Origin: an uncultured Eubacteriales bacterium
GTDB lineage: Bacteria > Bacillota > Clostridia > UBA1381 > UMGS1253
Direction of reading: 5' to 3'
Assembly (NCBI GenBank): GCA_900550065.1
Contig: URQR01000096.1
Coordinates: forward strand, 1-7,657
DNA: 7,657 nucleotides
Shown here: positions 6,361-7,657 of the stretch, piece after piece
Position numbering within the stretch: position 1 is the first letter of the stretch
How the letters are laid out: every line of letters begins with the position of its first letter
Program-made: the position numbers and the translations under genes
The notes under the pieces: model-generated
Told to the model about the DNA's origin: nothing
Databases searched by the model: none
Seen by the model: the letters and a program-made list of their open reading frames with translations, nothing else

Positions 6361-6954
6361 ATGCCGCAGTATTTCATCAGCCGGACGCGAAAAAACGAAA
6401 TTAAAGACATAGTTTTAGACCTTCTGCAAAAGAGCGGTACAACCGTCCTTCCGATCGACTTGGGCAAAATCGTGAAGCATTTCGGAATCCGCTGCATTGG
6501 CGCGGACAAGATTACGACGCGCAATTCTGCGCAGGCGGCGGTCGAAGACGGGTACATACTCCAAAGCGGAACGGGCTACGTGATTGTATACAATCCGAGC
6601 CATATACGCGGTCGCATCCGTTTTACAATTGCGTGTCAGCTTGCGCATATTTTCTTAGGCCACTTAGCGGCCGGCGTATCCGATAGAACAACCGACATAG
6701 AGGCCGCGTACTTTGCCGACGAGCTGTTAATGCCGCTCTCCGTGCTCGACAGCCTCGGCTGCCGCAGCGCGGAACGAATTGCCCAGCAGTGCGACGTATC
6801 GCTCACCGCGGCAAAAATCCGCCTAAAGGACTTTGCGCGCCGTGACAAATATAGAAAATTTAACGGCGAGACCGAGTATGACCTACAATTTATGCGCCAG
6901 TTTTTGTTCCCGCCAAAGGCAGAAAAGAACCAAATTAAAGATATGCCAAAATAG
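6361..6954 (+). CDS. ImmA/IrrE-family protein with altered catalytic motif
   Basis: The 197-residue protein has the ImmA/IrrE (COG2856) layout: an N-terminal helical region, the core FTIACQLAHIFLGH (88-101), the second conserved block DIEAAYFADELLMP (112-125), and a C-terminal helix-turn-helix-like part (AERIAQQCDVSLTAAKIRL, 137-155). Active members have HExxH in the core, as in AHELGH. Here the first His is Cys92 (TGT, 6634-6636) and the catalytic Glu is Gln93 (CAG, 6637-6639); His96 and the downstream Glu114 remain. Classical zinc-protease activity is therefore unlikely. Family members often cleave or bind XRE-type repressors in mobile elements and stress regulation, but no repressor gene adjoins it here. 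The ATG start has a GCGGAAG-type ribosome binding site directly upstream. The 3' end overlaps the convergent glycosylase gene by 20 bp. Confidence 0.87.
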   Translation: MPQYFISRTRKNEIKDIVLDLLQKSGTTVLPIDLGKIVKHFGIRCIGADKITTRNSAQAAVEDGYILQSGTGYVIVYNPSHIRGRIRFTIACQLAHIFLGHLAAGVSDRTTDIEAAYFADELLMPLSVLDSLGCRSAERIAQQCDVSLTAAKIRLKDFARRDKYRKFNGETEYDLQFMRQFLFPPKAEKNQIKDMPK

Positions 6955-7438
6955 CGCGCCATTGCTGTGTCAGTGCGTCGAGACTGTAGCGCGCGTTCGC
7001 GGGCGAGGTCGACGGCAGCAAAAAGTGGGGCGTTTGATTTTTTGGGTAGATAAACTTTCGATATAGCCGAAAAGAAGCGGAGCCGTTTGAAAAGACGGCT
7101 CTTATTTTGTGCGTTTTTAGGATACCGTCCAAATCATTCGGCACAGCGTTTTTAATCGACGCATCGGACGAGCCAACGATTTCACAGCTTTGCAGCACGT
7201 CCCACAGCGCAATATGGTGACGAAGCAGCATGTCGGTTTTATCCTCAATTGTTTGCGGTACGCCGCACCCGAGTACCCCCGCCAAAACGCGCCAGAAACG
7301 GTTGTGCGGATGCCCGTAAAAGAAGCTCTGCTCGCGTGATTTCACGGATGGGAAGCTCCCGAGAATCAAAATTTTGGAGCTTTCGTCCATAACCGGGCCA
7401 AACGGGTGAAAAATGCGCCCATTATCCGACGATTTCAT
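6935..7438 (-). CDS. DNA-deoxyinosine glycosylase (uracil-DNA glycosylase superfamily, family 6 type)
   Basis: The 167-residue protein matches the hypoxanthine-DNA glycosylase branch of the uracil-DNA glycosylase superfamily, which excises deoxyinosine formed by adenine deamination. The visible signatures are the N-terminal HPFGPV (11-16), ILGSFPSVKSREQ (25-37), FYGHPHNRFW (40-49) with its conserved aromatic/His/Asn residues, NG (about 118-119), and the C-terminal LPSTSPANARYSLD (active-site loop). The length is normal and no key block is missing. ATG at 7438 is preceded by GGGAG (7453-7449), 10 nt upstream. The start lies inside the end of the DUF3006-like gene, overlapping it by 17 nt, so the two are likely coupled. 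The 3' end runs 20 bp into the end of the convergent ImmA-like gene. Its coding sequence also contains a plus-strand terminator hairpin at 7080-7108. Confidence 0.9.
   Translation of the reverse strand: MKSSDNGRIFHPFGPVMDESSKILILGSFPSVKSREQSFFYGHPHNRFWRVLAGVLGCGVPQTIEDKTDMLLRHHIALWDVLQSCEIVGSSDASIKNAVPNDLDGILKTHKIRAVFSNGSASFRLYRKFIYPKNQTPHFLLPSTSPANARYSLDALTQQWRAILAYL
7080..7108 (+). terminator. Plus-strand terminator inside the opposing glycosylase gene
   Basis: The arms GAGCCGTTT (7080-7088) and AGACGGCTC (7093-7101) form 9 pairs, one of them T-G, closed by a GAAA tetraloop, and TTATTTT follows. It is correctly oriented to end transcripts from the ImmA-like gene, whose stop is 125 bp upstream. 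The sequence is also coding on the minus strand (part of AVFSNGSA), so it serves two functions if real. Confidence 0.6.
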
Positions 7439-7589
7439 ACGAAAAATTCTCCCATTTTATTAGATTCCCTTCGTCCGCCTCCGGTGGCAGAAGCGCACGC
7501 GCGACCCGGTTTTCAATCCCATCCTCCGACAGAAGTACGGCGTAGTCGCCGTCGATTGTGACAAGCTTATAAATTACTGTTTCCAGCAT
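7422..7589 (-). CDS. Small DUF3006-like protein
   Basis: The protein has 55 residues (MLETVIYKLV at the start). An acidic beta-rich body, IDGDYAVLLSEDG (16-28), is followed by ALLPPEADEGN (37-47) and a final short strand. This strand/LLP/EG pattern resembles the DUF3006 family of small uncharacterised proteins. No signal peptide or membrane segment is present. The start is the ATG at 7589, with AAGGAG upstream (GGAG 7603-7600, 10 nt spacing). A longer in-frame TTG at 7616 would put that ribosome binding site inside the gene, so it is rejected. The gene ends inside the start of the glycosylase gene (17-nt overlap). A terminator-like hairpin ends 25 bp before its start codon. Confidence 0.75.
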   Translation of the reverse strand: MLETVIYKLVTIDGDYAVLLSEDGIENRVARALLPPEADEGNLIKWENFSYEIVG

Positions 7590-7614
7590 AATTTGTATTC
7601 TCCTTTCTAAACTC

Positions 7615-7645
7615 AAAAAAGGGATACCGTCCGGTATCCCTTTTT
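7615..7645. terminator. Bidirectional terminator-like hairpin at the window edge
   Basis: GGGATACC (7621-7628) and GGTATCCC (7633-7640) pair perfectly around GTCC, with six A residues on the left and five T residues on the right. On the minus strand it would end a gene lying beyond the window, or attenuate transcription entering the DUF3006-like gene. No plus-strand gene ends here inside the window. Confidence 0.85.
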
Positions 7646-7657
7646 ATGTACTACACG

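Noticed and set aside
5091..6954. Toxin-antitoxin or phage-defence island formed by the kinase, membrane and ImmA-like genes
   Set aside because: There is no antitoxin, repressor, nuclease or mobility gene in the window, and the kinase similarity to zeta toxins is only at fold level.
7590..7616. TTG start adding nine residues to the DUF3006-like protein
   Set aside because: The extension contains the AAGGAG ribosome binding site of the ATG at 7589 and abuts the terminator's T-run.

Overview
The window looks like chromosomal DNA of an anaerobic, probably gut-associated Bacillota (Clostridia-like). Three things suggest this: a ferredoxin-dependent indolepyruvate oxidoreductase, strong Shine-Dalgarno sequences used with GTG and TTG starts, and sigma-A type promoters with compact Rho-independent terminators. 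The taxon is an inference. No rRNA, tRNA, CRISPR array, transposase or integrase was seen.

Layout. (1) Bases 2-2365, plus strand: the C-terminal part of a large, probably secreted or surface protein. It is built of alternating cadherin/Ig-like beta-sandwich repeats and a duplicated module of about 220 residues, and its N-terminus lies outside the window. (2) Bases 2372-2405: a bidirectional terminator shared with the converging iorAB operon. (3) Bases 2413-4808, minus strand: iorA and iorB, overlapping by 4 nt, read from a promoter with perfect -35 and -10 hexamers at 4843-4871. (4) Bases 4809-5090: a divergent intergenic region. It holds the iorA promoter, a candidate plus-strand promoter, and a 124-bp element of three stem-loops whose outer ends are inverted repeats of each other. 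(5) Bases 5091-6954, plus strand: a small P-loop kinase-like protein, a six-helix membrane protein of the YjdF/DUF2238 type, and an ImmA/IrrE-family protein whose HExxH motif is changed to CQxxH. The first two are visibly AT-richer than their surroundings. (6) Bases 6935-7589, minus strand: a family 6 type DNA-deoxyinosine glycosylase preceded by, and overlapping, a small DUF3006-like protein. A terminator-like hairpin lies just upstream of them at the window edge.

How the genes work together. IorA and IorB form one enzyme that oxidatively decarboxylates aryl pyruvates from aromatic amino acids to aryl-acetyl-CoA and passes the electrons to ferredoxin. The DUF3006-like gene and the glycosylase are probably translationally coupled. 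The kinase, membrane and ImmA-like genes share a strand, but no shared pathway can be shown. The best candidates for something undescribed are the ImmA/IrrE protein without its catalytic glutamate, the three-hairpin element in front of the kinase gene, and the plus-strand terminator embedded in the opposing glycosylase gene.
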